Shown here piece by piece: positions 55,946 through 63,236 of a stretch of 64,000 bases of DNA. Location of the stretch: contig NZ_JAFCKP010000004.1 in the NCBI RefSeq assembly GCF_018130245.1, forward strand, positions 62,001-126,000. Reading direction: 5' to 3'. The notes beneath the pieces were generated by a model. It saw only the letters and a program-made list of their open reading frames with translations. It did not search any database and was not told the DNA's origin. Made by a program: the position numbers and the translations under genes. How positions within the stretch are numbered: position 1 is the stretch's first letter; each line of letters begins with the position of its first letter. This DNA comes from Bradyrhizobium sp. SZCCT0231 (GTDB lineage Bacteria; Pseudomonadota; Alphaproteobacteria; Rhizobiales; Xanthobacteraceae).

Positions 55946-58366
55946 TCAATGCGATGTATTTATGATGACGCGGTGACAACGTGGGTTGTCGCACGTTGCG
56001 ACGTGACACTCCCACAGCCGGGCGCGTTGCACGGCAGGAAGTAAGTAGTTGCATCTCGGACAAGCTGCCTTGCGGCCTCGGGCTATCGGTCCAATCAACA
56101 CACTGTCTTTCTTCGTATCTTTATTTACTACGGCTCGGATCTCGTTGATTTCGTCTACAGTTAGCCCATTGGGAAAGAGCAATGGCCCGCCCCCGCCCAT
56201 TGACCTTTCAAGCGCCTTGGCTGCCGCCCACGGCGTTGTCGTCGCAAGCATCCCATTCCAAGCCGCATCCCAGCTTGTTTGCCCCACCCCCGGTGCAATC
56301 CGGCGTTCATCGATTCTCTCCGCGTTCGGAGTGAGAGACTGTTTCGTCGCCTCATCTACTTCTGATCCGAGCCATTCCTGCAACTGCGCATGGGCCACCG
56401 TCGCCTGCTTCGGATCTTCCATGACTATCTTTGTCAGAACGGCGGCAACAGAACGATCGAGAGGCGAGAATTGACCCTGCCCGCTCCTGCAGCCTCTGGC
56501 GGCTGCAAGCCACTTAGCAAAGCATTCGCTGGTCAGTTCGTCGGCGCTGTCGCAACGGGGCGCGATTTGCAGAATCATGTCAAAAAGCGCGTATAAACCC
56601 GAGACACGATCGGCTCCTCGCGGACGCTGCTCAAGTAGTGCGAACATTGCGGCAAATGCTTTCCTTGCCAATGAAATCGCAGGACGCTTGGCACGCTTCT
56701 TTGCATCTCTGCTCGATGACCGCGTGGAAGCCGTAAGCTCCTCCTCATCTTCATCGTCGAGCGCATCATCTTCGACATCGGGAAGAGACGATGCGAAGCG
56801 ACGGAGCAACGCGTCGAACAACCCATCAAAACCACCCTGCAGGGCCCCACCCCGCCATCTCGAATTCATGTCGAATGCGCTGATCGGATTGAACGTGGAT
56901 GCGTCAATATTGGACGTCAAGCTAGGCGGCATAGTTCGATCCGCGCGTGCACCGCACTGACGATCCGCCGCATCGAGCGCGGCCTCTGGCGAGCGCGCAA
57001 GGTATTGCAGAATAGCGGCGATATCGGCGCTCGCGCTCGTGCCGCTCAGTATCCGACCTAAGGACCGCGCGATCGGCCCCTTTTCACGAACGGCGCCGAG
57101 CATCTCTTCAATTACAAGCCATCCGCGCAGCTCGGTATCCTGACGCTCCAATATGAGCTGAACCGACGATGCTCGGGCAATTGGGTCAACCTCGGCCGGA
57201 ACCAAGGCGTTAAAACGGCCCTCCTCATCCACCGTAATGCCGCCTATCGGATCGCGCCGGGCGCCCGATGAAAGCAGACCACTCCAGGCGCCCTTGGTAT
57301 TTGCCAATCCAAGGATACGGCCGCTAATACGTCGGCTGTTGAGATGCGCGACGATGCAGGGTCCCCGCAATTCATCTGGAGCTCTTTCCCCCGTGGCTTT
57401 ACCGCTGTGCGAACCAGAGGGGCGCCAACCGAATGAGTAGGACTTATCGAACCTTCTAACAACGACTGCCTCAATATTCCTACCCGACAACGCTGCAGTA
57501 GTGGCATTAGCACTACCTGTCACAACGAAGCTTCCGCGCCGACAATTGATCTCGAAGAGCTTGGCGTGGAGCGATCGTGTGTCATTGAACAAGTCGGCAG
57601 CTACTGGCGCGACCCTGAAGCCAACCTCGGCACTTGCGGCAAAGTCGAATATTTCTGGCGCCCTTGGTGGCACGGCTACAAACACTTCATCGCAAGACAG
57701 CTTTTGCGCCAACTGCTTCACTCCATGATGCAGCGAGAAAAACGGCGACACGACGGTCAACGACACTGCACCGCCGGCATCCGCTGCCATGTCCGCAAGC
57801 TGCTTGTCCAAGGGCTCAGACATCGTATGGAGCACACGCGAATTACCAGCTTCTCTCGCGCGAGAGGACTGGCGGCATGCCGCGATGAAAGGTGAAAGAT
57901 CAGGCATGCGTTCGACGCTTATACGATCGCGATGATCTCCAAACGCCTCAAAGAACTGTGCAATGTCTCCAAAGCAAGCACTGTCGCGTTCGGGGGCAAG
58001 AACGTCCAACACCTCCGTGTTGTAGCCCCACCCTCCGAAGGTTAGATTTCCTGAGCCAATCGTTGCGCGCACAGCGCCGTTTTCCGCAACGAGGACGCTG
58101 ATTTTGGGATGGAATACGCCTGCCGGCTTAACGCCCACGGGAACGACATCGTAATTTCGTCCAGCACCTACCGCTCCTGCATCAGCAAGAGACGTTCTGT
58201 AACCTTCGATGTCGGCTAGTATGGTGAGCCCACGGTAATTGCGAGCGACAGCAGAGACGATGGCGGACTCCACGAAGGACAAACTCAAAGAGTAGGTTGT
58301 GAACAACAACGAGGACCATCGCTCCGCCAAAAGCAAGTCTCGTGGACCGAACGGCGAGTCTGTCAT
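55946..58366 (-). CDS. Phospholipase D-fold (HKD) protein with C-terminal zinc ribbon
   Basis: 806 residues, far larger than a bare PLD nuclease. Two HKD half-sites are visible: HPK at 86-88 followed by GSGN at 104-107, and HAK at 267-269 followed by GSAN at 284-287; both lack the usual third aspartate spacing, as in PLD proteins that act on DNA. Then come a beta-rich middle, an acidic segment (DVEDDALDDEDEEE) next to a lysine-rich one, a helical domain, and a zinc ribbon at the end (C769, C772, C787, C792, C797). I infer a nuclease or DNA-binding effector. It starts after an 11-base gap behind the small gene upstream. Confidence 0.8.
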   Translation of the reverse strand: MTDSPFGPRDLLLAERWSSLLFTTYSLSLSFVESAIVSAVARNYRGLTILADIEGYRTSLADAGAVGAGRNYDVVPVGVKPAGVFHPKISVLVAENGAVRATIGSGNLTFGGWGYNTEVLDVLAPERDSACFGDIAQFFEAFGDHRDRISVERMPDLSPFIAACRQSSRAREAGNSRVLHTMSEPLDKQLADMAADAGGAVSLTVVSPFFSLHHGVKQLAQKLSCDEVFVAVPPRAPEIFDFAASAEVGFRVAPVAADLFNDTRSLHAKLFEINCRRGSFVVTGSANATTAALSGRNIEAVVVRRFDKSYSFGWRPSGSHSGKATGERAPDELRGPCIVAHLNSRRISGRILGLANTKGAWSGLLSSGARRDPIGGITVDEEGRFNALVPAEVDPIARASSVQLILERQDTELRGWLVIEEMLGAVREKGPIARSLGRILSGTSASADIAAILQYLARSPEAALDAADRQCGARADRTMPPSLTSNIDASTFNPISAFDMNSRWRGGALQGGFDGLFDALLRRFASSLPDVEDDALDDEDEEELTASTRSSSRDAKKRAKRPAISLARKAFAAMFALLEQRPRGADRVSGLYALFDMILQIAPRCDSADELTSECFAKWLAAARGCRSGQGQFSPLDRSVAAVLTKIVMEDPKQATVAHAQLQEWLGSEVDEATKQSLTPNAERIDERRIAPGVGQTSWDAAWNGMLATTTPWAAAKALERSMGGGGPLLFPNGLTVDEINEIRAVVNKDTKKDSVLIGPIARGRKAACPRCNYLLPAVQRARLWECHVATCDNPRCHRVIINTSH

Positions 58367-58377
58367 TTCAATTGAAC

Positions 58378-58734
58378 TTAGTGGCGAATGCTGTTTTCGA
58401 TATTTTTGTCCCTGCTGATCAAGAATCGCAAAGACCTGTCGACCCTCACATCATCGAATTGGTCGCAAACCATATCGATGGCGCGCAAAGTTCTAGATTC
58501 GAAAGTCTCATAGTCCGAAAACAAAACACCAATCTTGCGCTCGACGCTGAGCACGGTGGAGACCGCCTCCGTTGGGCGCATCAAGAACGAACGATAAGGG
58601 CTATTTCCGATCTGAAGGGGGTCAGCTGCCCGCGTAAGATAGAAGTGACGGGAGAGACGCATAATTGCTTGCCGTTCTGCAAGCGAAAAGGCGACCATTG
58701 GAAAAATTGGATTTACGCCAGGATTGGTTGCCAT
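58378..58734 (-). CDS. Small protein of unknown function in the HKD operon
   Basis: 118 residues from the ATG at 58734, with GAGG upstream. Mixed alpha/beta, no signal peptide or membrane helix, no recognised family. Segments such as PMVAFSLAERQAIMRLSRHFYL and LIGNSPYRSFLM look like an amphipathic N-terminal helix and a short strand. It precedes the HKD gene by 11 bases, so it is probably part of the same functional unit, for example a regulator, adaptor or toxin-type subunit (speculative). Confidence 0.65.
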   Translation of the reverse strand: MATNPGVNPIFPMVAFSLAERQAIMRLSRHFYLTRAADPLQIGNSPYRSFLMRPTEAVSTVLSVERKIGVLFSDYETFESRTLRAIDMVCDQFDDVRVDRSLRFLISRDKNIENSIRH

Positions 58735-59054
58735 AAAGCCTCATGGAGTGAATCAATGCCGGCTAGTCGACCACAGACTTGTGGTAACAACAATCTGTGA
58801 TTGTCTCGTAGGTTCGTCGTAGATTGCGTTGCATCTCGCAGTCGCAGCATTTTTACTCCCCGACCGTATTCGGGGCAGCATGAGAGCGCTGCCTCATCAC
58901 GGCAACGCGGCAGAAGCTCAATCGCAGCTAAGCCTGCTCGGTCCCCATTGATCCCATAGGCATTTCCGCGTCCTGGCTCGGACCGTGGCTTGGAATAGGC
59001 ACAGAAGCGGCACACCCAGCTTTTCCTAGACCGCGCCGGGATAATCCTTGGCAC
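58713..59054 (-). CDS. Possible small Cys-rich protein at the head of the HKD operon
   Basis: 113 residues if started at the GTG at 59054. It contains WVCRFCAYSKPRSEPGRGNAYGINGDRAGL followed by PRCRDEAALSCCPEYGRGVK, which could be a zinc-binding finger (CxxC ... C ... CC). It overlaps the next gene by 22 bases. The reading frame runs on upstream across the start of the integrase gene on the other strand, and the codon pattern is not decisive. It may be a non-coding shadow. Confidence 0.3.
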   Translation of the reverse strand: MPRIIPARSRKSWVCRFCAYSKPRSEPGRGNAYGINGDRAGLAAIELLPRCRDEAALSCCPEYGRGVKMLRLRDATQSTTNLRDNHRLLLPQVCGRLAGIDSLHEALWQPILA

Positions 59055-59106
59055 CGAGTCGCCGGCGTCCTTGTATCGAGAAAACAAGGTGATCCGAGCG
59101 ACGACC

Positions 59107-60096
59107 GTGGCGACTATCAGAAAGCTCAGAGGACGTTGGCAGGCGCAGGTGCGTCGTCGAGGCGTCCCTCCCCGCGCCAAGTCGTTCGATACCAAGACTG
59201 CAGCGGAACGTTGGGCCCGCGATCTTGAGGCAGAAGCTGATCGGTCTGGCTGGGTCGCTGATACGCGCGCTGCCGAGAAGACGACGCTAGGGGAGCTTCT
59301 GTCCCGTTACGCGAATGAGGTGACACCTACCAAGCGTGGTGCCGTCTCCGAGAAAGCGCGAATCAATACTATTGTGCGCTGCCCCATCTCTCACCGCACG
59401 CTCGCCAAGCTTACCAGTTCAGACGTCGCGACCTATCGAGACGAGCGGCTCAAGACTGTTGCCCCCGCGACGGTCGTTCGAGAGCTCAACACCGTATCGC
59501 ACGCAATTGAAGTCGCGACCCGCGAGTGGGGTCTTTGGGTCCCTCGCAATCCCGTCAAGTTGGTCAGACGTCCACCAGTCCCGCGTGGTCGAACACGCAG
59601 GCTTAAGGACGGCGAAGAGCAACGACTGCTTGATGCCTGCGACCGCGGACGCACCCCGCTGCTCAAGCCGCTGATTATCCTTGCGATCGAAACAGGTATG
59701 CGGCGGGGAGAGCTGCTGGATCTCAAGTGGGAACACGTCGACCTGAAGCAGGCCGTTGCGCATCTTCCATTGACGAAGAATGGTGATAGCCGCGATGTGC
59801 CCTTGTCACGGCGGGCAGTCCAGACACTGCAGGACCTTCGAACGAACGGCGCAAAGGTAGAGCGAGTTTTTCCGGTGACAGGCAACTCGGTGCGGCTGGC
59901 GTTCGAGCACCTGCGGGTCCGCGCCGGAATGTCGGATTTTCACTTCCACGACTTGCGACATGAGGCGATCTCTCGGCTTTTCGAGAAGGGTCTCAATATC
60001 GCCGAAGTCAGCGCGATCTCGGGACATCGCGAGCTCAAAATGCTGCAGAGATACACGCATTTGCGCGCGGTCGATCTGGTCGCACGCCTTGGGTAG
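59107..60096 (+). CDS. Tyrosine-family site-specific integrase
   Basis: 329 residues from the GTG at 59107 (MATIRKLRGRWQAQVRRRG is the usual N terminus of this integrase group; GTG 59089 or TTG 59071 would be longer). Layout: AP2/Arm-type N-terminal DNA-binding part, SAM-like core-binding domain (about 60-160), catalytic domain with R199 (TGMRRGE), K224 (TKNGDSRDVPL), H281/R284 (HDLRHE), H307 (SGHREL) and the nucleophile Y316 (RYTHL). All five catalytic residues are intact, so it should be active. It faces away from the HKD operon and is probably the integrase of the element carrying the accessory genes. Confidence 0.92.
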   Translation: MATIRKLRGRWQAQVRRRGVPPRAKSFDTKTAAERWARDLEAEADRSGWVADTRAAEKTTLGELLSRYANEVTPTKRGAVSEKARINTIVRCPISHRTLAKLTSSDVATYRDERLKTVAPATVVRELNTVSHAIEVATREWGLWVPRNPVKLVRRPPVPRGRTRRLKDGEEQRLLDACDRGRTPLLKPLIILAIETGMRRGELLDLKWEHVDLKQAVAHLPLTKNGDSRDVPLSRRAVQTLQDLRTNGAKVERVFPVTGNSVRLAFEHLRVRAGMSDFHFHDLRHEAISRLFEKGLNIAEVSAISGHRELKMLQRYTHLRAVDLVARLG

Positions 60097-60139
60097 CGCT
60101 CCATCCACTCACTTCACCGAGTAAACAGGAAAAGAGAGA

Positions 60140-60520
60140 ATGCTCAGAACCACACTTGCGCTCGTCGTCCTAACTACCTTTGCGGTGGGCACTAGCTCCG
60201 CGCAACAACGCCAGCTGACGGATGCTGAGAAGAAGATCATCACGAGCACGTATGGGAGCCGGCTAAAGGATCCACTATCGGCTCAATACCGGTGGCCCAA
60301 TCTAATCAAGGCTCGGGCAGATGCGCCCGACTACTGCTTCCAGGTCAACGCCAAGAACTCTTACGGTGGTTATGTAGGTTTTCAGACTGTGTTGGGCTCG
60401 GTAACACAGCGGAACGGCACTATCGTTGGCTATCACTACAAAATGGGTGCCGAAAGCAGTTCGATGATGAATGATACAGCAAGCGAATTTTGCGCGATCG
60501 GTGGTTATAGATTTCAGTAA
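60140..60520 (+). CDS. Small exported protein of unknown function
   Basis: 126 residues with a signal peptide (MLRTTLALVVLTTFAVGTSSAQ) and an AGGAAAAGAGAG ribosome binding site. The mature domain has LTDAEKKIITSTYGSRLKDPLSAQYRWPNL, then DYCFQVNAKNSYGGYVGFQTVLGSV and a C-terminal TASEFCAIGGYRF. The two cysteines are likely to pair. The pattern 'LKDP-SAQYR ... YC--VNAKNSYGGYVG' is shared by small periplasmic proteins found in many proteobacteria and phages (I recall no name). It lies between the integrase and a terminator-like hairpin. Confidence 0.72.
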   Translation: MLRTTLALVVLTTFAVGTSSAQQRQLTDAEKKIITSTYGSRLKDPLSAQYRWPNLIKARADAPDYCFQVNAKNSYGGYVGFQTVLGSVTQRNGTIVGYHYKMGAESSSMMNDTASEFCAIGGYRFQ

Positions 60521-61438
60521 CCTGCCTTTGCGGTCGTCCCTTCTAGGGCTTCGCGACGAGCGAGGTCCTAGAACCTTTTTAGGAAGCCCAATCCATTGCG
60601 TAACGGGTCCACCAAACTTTTCCGCTTTACCCTTGGCCTTTAGTCTTCTATCTGCAGAGCACTAGTTGCGCAGAGGGGCCGTGGTCGATCGACGCGCCGC
60701 CGCTGCCGTCAATGGCGCTTCGGCCACTTCCCGTGGCGGCACACACGACCCAATCTCGACCGGCACGAACGGCGCTCTACTCGCTTCAGCGTGCTTGCCC
60801 TTGGATTACCCCTAGGACCTGCAGCGACCCCGCTCATCAGGCAAGGCGGCCCTCAATGGAGGGATACCGTCACAGCGTGGCTACTTACGCAGCTGATACC
60901 TGGGACATTCCCAAGGTAGGGCCGAACGCGATTAGAAGGTCGCTGATGGCGCGGAGAGGTCCGTCGCCGTTTGGGACACCCCGGGGCTGAAACAACGAAT
61001 CCTGGGCCGGTTTCTGAGTCACGGCGCGGGGCGCGGAAGGCCTCCAGTCAACCCGACGGTCGGTGGGTGAGCCGCTGAAGGCGGCGAGCATGGCCGGAAG
61101 GGCTCCGTCTCCTGAAGCAGGATCTTCGTCTCCGGGAGGATCTTCATCTCCGGAGATGGGATCAAGAGCCGGCCGCAGGCCGGCCGGGGTTTGGGGGCGG
61201 CAGCCCCCAGGAGCGAAGCGACCGAGCGTAGCGAGGGAGACCGCGAGTTTCGCTGTCACGCTTGTCCCCTCTCTTTAAGTAACCTCTATACTAACAACTA
61301 AACTAGTATTGAAAAAATCGTGACACGAAGTTCGCCGACCAATGAAGCACGAAGCATCTGAATATCCACCCATTATTCCTATCCTAGCAGATATCAGGGT
61401 CCAACAAGCCGGGTTAGATTTTGTTGGACCCTGCCGGT
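60521..61438. other. Intergenic region with hairpins and short repeats, no supported gene
   Basis: About 900 bases after the exported-protein gene. It contains a terminator-like hairpin (60541-60580), two near-identical 16-base repeats GGATCTTC(G/A)TCTCCGG near 61123-61156, a GC-rich palindrome AGCCGGCCGCAGGCCGGCC near 61170, and an AT-rich tract (61275-61330). A minus-strand frame over 60885-61259 reads GDEDP repeats and plasmid-like filler and is not credible as a protein. Confidence 0.45.
60541..60580 (+). terminator. Possible rho-independent terminator after the small exported protein gene
   Basis: TTCTAGG (60541-60547) pairs with CCTAGAA (60567-60573), with an inner GCT/AGC pair, followed by CCTTTTT. 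It lies 20 bases after the gene's stop codon. Confidence 0.6.
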
Positions 61439-61469
61439 TTAGCTAGACCGTTTTGTTGGACCCTGCCGG
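61395..61469. repeat. Inverted and direct repeat cluster around the 3' end of a minus-strand gene
   Basis: CAGGGTCCAACAA (61395-61407) and TTGTTGGACCCTG (61421-61433) are perfect inverted repeats of 13 bases with a 13-base loop. The sequence TTTTGTTGGACCCTGCCGG occurs twice in direct orientation at 61419-61437 and 61451-61469. The second copy lies within the last codons of the gene at 61439-62146 and the first just after its stop. The hairpin could terminate that gene; the duplication could also be a recombination scar. Confidence 0.7.
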
Positions 61470-62146
61470 ACAAACCAAGGCCCTCCTTTGGCCTCCAAAT
61501 CGAGGCAAATCTGCTTCCAACGTATGGCTGTATCCCGGTTGATATTCTCGCCCCAGGCGTCATTGTAAAGGTCGGCCAACTTCTGGCCTGAGGTCTTCGC
61601 ACCGCTCTCTCTGGCCTCGCAGAATTCGCCGTAGAAGCGGGTATAGGCGACTTCATTCCCCCGGAGTTGCTCCAGCCTCTTGGCCTGCTGGGGGTGCGCG
61701 GCCGGGTTCGAGGTCGCCCGCATGAGCCGTTCGAGCGCCTTCTGGTTTTGGGCATCTTTAGAAGCACGGTGACGCTGCTGGCGCTGGCTATCCGTTGTGC
61801 GCTTTCGATCCGCCCTGATGCGGAGCAACGCGGCATTCTCTAGCTCTTTGAGGTGTAGGTCGCGCTCGCGGGTGCGTTCCTTCCTGACAGTCTTCGACTG
61901 CCCGGCGAGCTTCGCCACGCGTCGCCAATCAGGCCTCCCGGTGTGATGAGACGGGTGGTCATCGAGCTCCTCGATAGCGGCGACATCGTCGGGGTCCATT
62001 GCTTGGCTCGCCGGTCCAGGACTTGGCGGGGTCGCAAAGGGCTTCGATGTTGAGGGATCCTCGTTCGCTTTATTCTCGGGCGTCGAGGTCTGTGCCTGAT
62101 CTGCGGCCTGCTCCGGATCGGGATCCTCGTCCAGCGCCACGATCAC
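61439..62146 (-). CDS. Hypothetical charged protein of the mobile region
   Basis: 235 residues from the GTG at 62146. A low-complexity acidic/proline start (DEDPDPEQAADQAQTSTPEN...) is followed by a basic helical domain (RRVAKLAGQSKTVRKERTRERDLHLKELENAALLRIRADRKR) and then YTRFYGEFCEARESGAKTSGQKLADLYNDAWGENINRDTAIRWKQICLDL, which looks like a DNA-binding helix set. No known family. The frame stays open upstream to 62357 and looks coding there (GCEQFPKGRGNNELPDHYLDDLTDRGLKIG), but it has no ATG, GTG or TTG, so the real start is unsettled. Confidence 0.55.
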   Translation of the reverse strand: MIVALDEDPDPEQAADQAQTSTPENKANEDPSTSKPFATPPSPGPASQAMDPDDVAAIEELDDHPSHHTGRPDWRRVAKLAGQSKTVRKERTRERDLHLKELENAALLRIRADRKRTTDSQRQQRHRASKDAQNQKALERLMRATSNPAAHPQQAKRLEQLRGNEVAYTRFYGEFCEARESGAKTSGQKLADLYNDAWGENINRDTAIRWKQICLDLEAKGGPWFVRQGPTKRSS

Positions 62147-62356
62147 CGCCTCTTCGACTGCTTCGGCGCCGATCTTAAGGCCCCGGTCGGTGAGATCGTC
62201 GAGGTAGTGGTCCGGGAGCTCGTTATTGCCCCGACCTTTGGGAAACTGCTCGCAACCCTCATTGCGATCGTTTTCGAGAGGACCAATGCGGTCGTTGTTC
62301 GAGTGCGATGGAACGTGACTGTTAGCGGCATGTTGGATTGTCTCAGAAACTGGACG

Positions 62357-63236
62357 TCACGTCCTAGCGCAGCGAGAATCAGTCGCCAAGTTCGGATCCT
62401 GAGTTCCCATTCGATGAACCTGCGCACGCAATGGAGAAGACCTCTCATGCCGAACTGTTGCGCGAGATGATCCGCTTTGCCGCCCAGCCGCGATGGAGTT
62501 GGAAGTCGGAGGCCAGAGTTCCACCACACGCTGAACACGTTAATCGATCGGACCGCGTCGTGATGTCCGCAACGCGAGCTCCCGCCCGCGCAACAGATGG
62601 GAGCGGTTAGACAGAACGAGTTGAAAGTTCTGTAGGGGCCGCACAGAATTTCTGTGCACTTCGCACAGAAACCGGCACCCCAATCTGTATGAAGTGACAA
62701 GAAAAATGGCGTTACAACGTTATCTCATAGAAATATAGCGTGCGATTTCCGCAGAATTTGCGAACTGGACACCAAATTACGGGAGGAAATTTTGCATTAT
62801 GTTCCCAGCTAGCGGGCAGGTGGAAGACGTCCTAGGCGGATAGAAGACCATAATTGCGGAGAATGACCTCCTGAAAATAGGTTCAGTTTTTTTGTAGCGG
62901 ATCAGCCTGGGCCAAGCCTGACAATCTCCGGAAACGCGTTGGCACAAGCTCGAATGCATATTCGCTGCGCGGGTAGCAGGCGCAAATTATTTCCGGCCGG
63001 AGGCACCATTCCAGCGCTCACGCGCTCCAAATCAACGTGCGAGCTCACAACGAGCGAGAGACTCGAAACGAGTCCGAGTAAGATGGCTGAACTTCGCTAC
63101 GTCAGCTGCTGATATCTAACGCGGCCGAGTTCCTTCGATTGCCCTTGGGAGTTTGTTCAAGCGAGTAGTCAACATGATTCTCGGAATCAATGTTTCAGCT
63201 CTCGGTCCATGCGCGCAATTTTGTTGCTCGATCGAC
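62357..63236. other. Intergenic region with ACAGAA repeats and no supported gene
   Basis: About 880 bases between two minus-strand genes. It holds the ACAGAA/TTCTGT repeat cluster at 62611-62670. The many short frames have no start context or family pattern. The AT-richer segment 62700-62900 may contain promoters. Confidence 0.45.
62611..62670. promoter_or_regulatory. Cluster of ACAGAA inverted repeats (operator-like)
   Basis: ACAGAAC (62611-62617) mirrors GTTCTGT (62627-62633); GCACAGAA (62641-62648) mirrors TTCTGTGC (62650-62657) around one central base; and a further GCACAGAA lies at 62663-62670. Five ACAGAA/TTCTGT half-sites in 60 bases is unlikely to be chance. It could be an operator of a dyad-binding regulator or an iteron-like site controlling the minus-strand gene downstream. 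Confidence 0.55.

Noticed and set aside
60885-61259. Minus-strand frame with GDEDP repeats
   Set aside because: The repeats come from short duplicated DNA in a GC-rich non-coding stretch; the product looks like filler.
62143-62700. 185-codon minus-strand frame
   Set aside because: Composition is irregular and it overlaps the more convincing frame of the gene at 61439; no start context.
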